Of a stretch of DNA of 64,000 bases, positions 62,337 to 64,000 are shown one piece after another (positions within the stretch are counted from its first letter, which is position 1; each line of letters opens with the position of its first letter). Source of the stretch: DAITAZ01 sp036824045. Lineage in GTDB: Bacteria; Pseudomonadota; Gammaproteobacteria; Burkholderiales; Rhodocyclaceae. Under the pieces are notes generated by a model that was given only the letters and a program-made list of their open reading frames with translations, searched no databases and was not told where the DNA came from. The stretch is taken from NCBI GenBank assembly GCA_036824045.1, contig DAITAZ010000013.1, forward strand, positions 22,565 to 86,564, read 5' to 3'. The position numbers and the translations under genes were made by a program.

Positions 62337-63825
62337 GTCTGCCCCGGCGCCCGCGCCCGCCGCGGGTGCCGGCCTTCCCCGCCGCAACCCCCCGTCTGCC
62401 CCGCACCCCTCAGTGTTTGATCAGCCCCTCGCTTTTGTAGACCTGGAAACCACCGGGGCCAACCCGCTCAAGGATCGCGCCACCGAAGTGGCCATCGTGC
62501 GGGTGGAGCCGGACGGCCGGGTGGAGGAATGGTCCAGCCTGGTCAACCCGGAAGCGCCCATCCCTCGCCTCATCCAGGGCTTCACCGGCATCACCGACGA
62601 GATGGTCCGCGACGCCCCCCGCTTCGGCCAACTGGCCGACGAGATCCGCGCCCGGCTCGAAGGCGCCGTATTCATCGCCCACAACGCCCGCTTCGACTAC
62701 GGCTTTCTCAAGAACGAGTTCCGCCGTATCGAGCAGCCTTTCCAGGCCCGGGTGTTGTGCACCGTCAAGCTCTCCCGCGCGCTCTACCCGGAGCACCATC
62801 GCCACGGGCTCGACGCCCTCATCGCCCGCCACGGCCTCGCCTGCGCCGCCCGCCACCGGGCCCTGGGCGACGCCCAAGTGCTGTGGGCGTTCATGCAACT
62901 GGTGCGGCGGGAATTCGATGAGGCGGTGATCCAGCGCGCCGTCGGCAAGGCCCTCAAGACCCCCAGCCTGCCCCCCGGCCTGCCCGAAGGCAGCCTGGAA
63001 GCGCTCCCCCATGCCCCCGGCGTCTACCTCTTCTTCGGCGAGAACGACCTGCCCATCTACATCGGCAAGAGCGTCAACATCGCCTCCCGCGTCCGCGCCC
63101 ACTTCAGCGCCGACCACCGCAACGGCAAGGAAATGGAACTCGCCCAGCAGGTGCGGCGCATCGAATGGGTCGAAACCGCCGGCGACCTGGGCGCCAGCCT
63201 GCTCGAAGCCCGGCTGATCAAGGAGCGCCAGCCCACCCACAACCGCCGCCTGCGCCGCCAGGGCGAGCTCTGCTCCTGGCGCCTCACCGGCCACCCCAGC
63301 CAGCCCGTCAGCCTGGTCTACCTGGACGACGCCCCCACCGCCGACGAACCCCTCTACGGCCTCTTCCCCTCCAAAAAGGAAGCCGGGCTCGCCCTGCGCC
63401 AACTGGCCGAACTGCACCAGCTCTGCCTCAAGCGCCTGGGGCTGGAAGCCGGCAAAGGCGCCTGCTTCGGCCTGCAACTGCGCAAATGCAAAGGCGTGTG
63501 CGCCGGCAAGGAACACCCCATGGCCCACGACCTGCGCCTGCACGGCGCCCTGGGCTCCCTGCGGCTCGCCCCCTGGCCCTTCCCCGGCCCCGTCGCCGTG
63601 CGCGAAGCCGCCCCCGACGGCGCCCGCACCGACGTCCACCTCCTCGACCGCTGGTGCCACCTGGGCTCCGCCCGCACCGAAGCCGACTTTGCCGAACTCT
63701 GCGCCGAGCCCGGCCGCCCCGTCTTCGACCCCGACATCTACAAAATCCTCCGCCGGGAACTCGCCGCCGCCGAAGGCCGCTGGGACATCCAGCCCCTCAC
63801 CCCCCAGCCCGCCCCCGCTGACTGA
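62329..63825 (+). CDS. 3'-5' exonuclease / GIY-YIG (Cho-like) fusion nuclease
   Basis: The 498-residue protein has an N-terminal DEDD exonuclease domain (F-V-D-L-E-T-T-G near residue 37, then H-N-A-R-F-D near 118 and H-R-A-L-G-D near 179). A UvrC-type GIY-YIG domain follows at about 224-310 (P-G-V-Y-L-F-F, L-P-I-Y-I-G-K-S). The fold resembles a PolC-epsilon-like exonuclease joined to the Cho nuclease, a fusion common in betaproteobacteria and presumed to act in repair. GTG 62329 overlaps the DUF3460 stop. The downstream Cys-rich segment (C-F-G-L-Q-L-R-K-C-K-G-V-C) could bind zinc or a cluster. Confidence 0.88.
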   Translation: MTESAPAPAPAAGAGLPRRNPPSAPHPSVFDQPLAFVDLETTGANPLKDRATEVAIVRVEPDGRVEEWSSLVNPEAPIPRLIQGFTGITDEMVRDAPRFGQLADEIRARLEGAVFIAHNARFDYGFLKNEFRRIEQPFQARVLCTVKLSRALYPEHHRHGLDALIARHGLACAARHRALGDAQVLWAFMQLVRREFDEAVIQRAVGKALKTPSLPPGLPEGSLEALPHAPGVYLFFGENDLPIYIGKSVNIASRVRAHFSADHRNGKEMELAQQVRRIEWVETAGDLGASLLEARLIKERQPTHNRRLRRQGELCSWRLTGHPSQPVSLVYLDDAPTADEPLYGLFPSKKEAGLALRQLAELHQLCLKRLGLEAGKGACFGLQLRKCKGVCAGKEHPMAHDLRLHGALGSLRLAPWPFPGPVAVREAAPDGARTDVHLLDRWCHLGSARTEADFAELCAEPGRPVFDPDIYKILRRELAAAEGRWDIQPLTPQPAPAD

Positions 63826-63840
63826 CTTCCGCGCCTTGCT

Positions 63841-63862
63841 CCCCTCCCCCGTGGTGGAGGGG
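63841..63862 (+). terminator. Weak hairpin after the exonuclease gene
   Basis: CCCCTCC (63841-63847) and GGAGGGG (63856-63862) form a 7-bp stem with an 8-base loop, followed by GC-rich sequence and A's, so termination is uncertain. Confidence 0.35.
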
Positions 63863-63902
63863 CCGGGGGAAAAGGAAGCCCTCAAGCCAGCGCCGCAGTC
63901 AT

Positions 63903-63950
63903 CCCAATGGTCACACCCGATCAGAATACGCCCATTGGGTATCGTGTGAC
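63903..63950. repeat. Interlocked inverted repeats
   Basis: CCCAATGG (63903-63910) pairs with CCATTGGG (63932-63939). GTCACAC (63910-63916) pairs with GTGTGAC (63944-63950). The two pairs are interleaved rather than nested, so RNA would form a pseudoknot, or DNA could carry two overlapping protein sites. No gene in the window uses it. It may belong to the next gene on the right. Confidence 0.5.
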
Positions 63951-64000
63951 ATTCCGCACGCCTACCCAAAATAGAACGGGCATAGACTCATTGTCAGGCG

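Noticed and set aside
62410..63969. Minus-strand 519-codon frame opposite the exonuclease fusion
   Set aside because: Gly/Ala/Val-rich shadow without conserved motifs; the plus strand has clear exonuclease and GIY-YIG motifs.

Overview
This is a high-GC chromosomal window from what looks like a betaproteobacterium, probably of the Rhodocyclales/Nitrosomonadales type. The evidence is the order gmk-rpoZ-spoT-DUF3460, the yicC / Ser-Thr kinase / PP2C / rph group, dapF-DUF484-xerC, an S-adenosylhomocysteine (SAH) riboswitch in front of ahcY, two LpxL-type acyltransferases, and frequent GTG/TTG starts with 1-4 base gene overlaps. No tRNA, rRNA, CRISPR array, prophage or transposase was seen.

Layout. 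0-4.2 kb: NAD salvage operon (nicotinamidase-like end, pncB, nadE, NMN adenylyltransferase-Nudix). 4.2-10.7 kb, minus strand: NERD-helicase, flavin reductase, a large secreted glycoside hydrolase and small envelope proteins. 11.1-14.4 kb: a sensor kinase / sigma54-activator operon with, divergent to it, a candidate sigma54-dependent small RNA of about 130 nt that no protein gene explains. 14.4-21.1 kb, minus strand: FmdE-like protein, hemW, rdgB, ruvA, HAD phosphatase, ruvC, DMT exporter, racemase, yebC. 21.3-28.7 kb: accessory region with a LuxR-type regulator, a protein with duplicated beta-rich repeats, a TIR-CHASE2 membrane protein, a FecR-domain lipoprotein, a peptidoglycan-binding/chitosanase-like protein and a Yip1 protein. 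28.9-32.8 kb: HerA-like ATPase, DUF3365 haem protein, threonine aldolase, DinB protein. 32.9-39.1 kb, minus strand: methyl cycle (metF, tlyA, ahcY with SAH riboswitch, metK) with an HD-GYP protein between ahcY and metK. 39.2-45.3 kb: two lipid A acyltransferases, dapF, DUF484, xerC, RlmI-like methyltransferase. 45.5-52.8 kb: a zinc-uptake cluster led by a Zur-like regulator. 53.2-54.1 kb: a cyclic-di-GMP-I riboswitch before a small secreted protein, plus a 33-residue membrane peptide gene. 54.3-58.0 kb, minus strand: ruvB, rph, PP2C phosphatase, Ser/Thr kinase. 58.1-63.8 kb: yicC, gmk, rpoZ, spoT/relA, DUF3460, exonuclease-GIY-YIG fusion.

How the parts fit together. The methyl-cycle genes are adjacent and SAH itself is sensed through RNA. 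The zinc cluster pairs a Zur-like repressor with a ZnuABC importer and a second, histidine-rich FtsX-type ABC system. Cyclic-di-GMP appears twice, as an HD-GYP phosphodiesterase and as a riboswitch. The gene order also suggests a rearrangement: ruvA abuts rdgB and ruvB abuts rph, so the 17.0-55.4 kb block looks like a segment opened between ruvA and ruvB and set between rph and rdgB.

The strongest candidates for something undescribed are the sigma54-type RNA locus at 11.16-11.40 kb and the repeat-protein / TIR-CHASE2 / FecR lipoprotein operon at 22.7-26.3 kb. All functions are read from sequence alone. Motif matches were made by eye and no database search was run.
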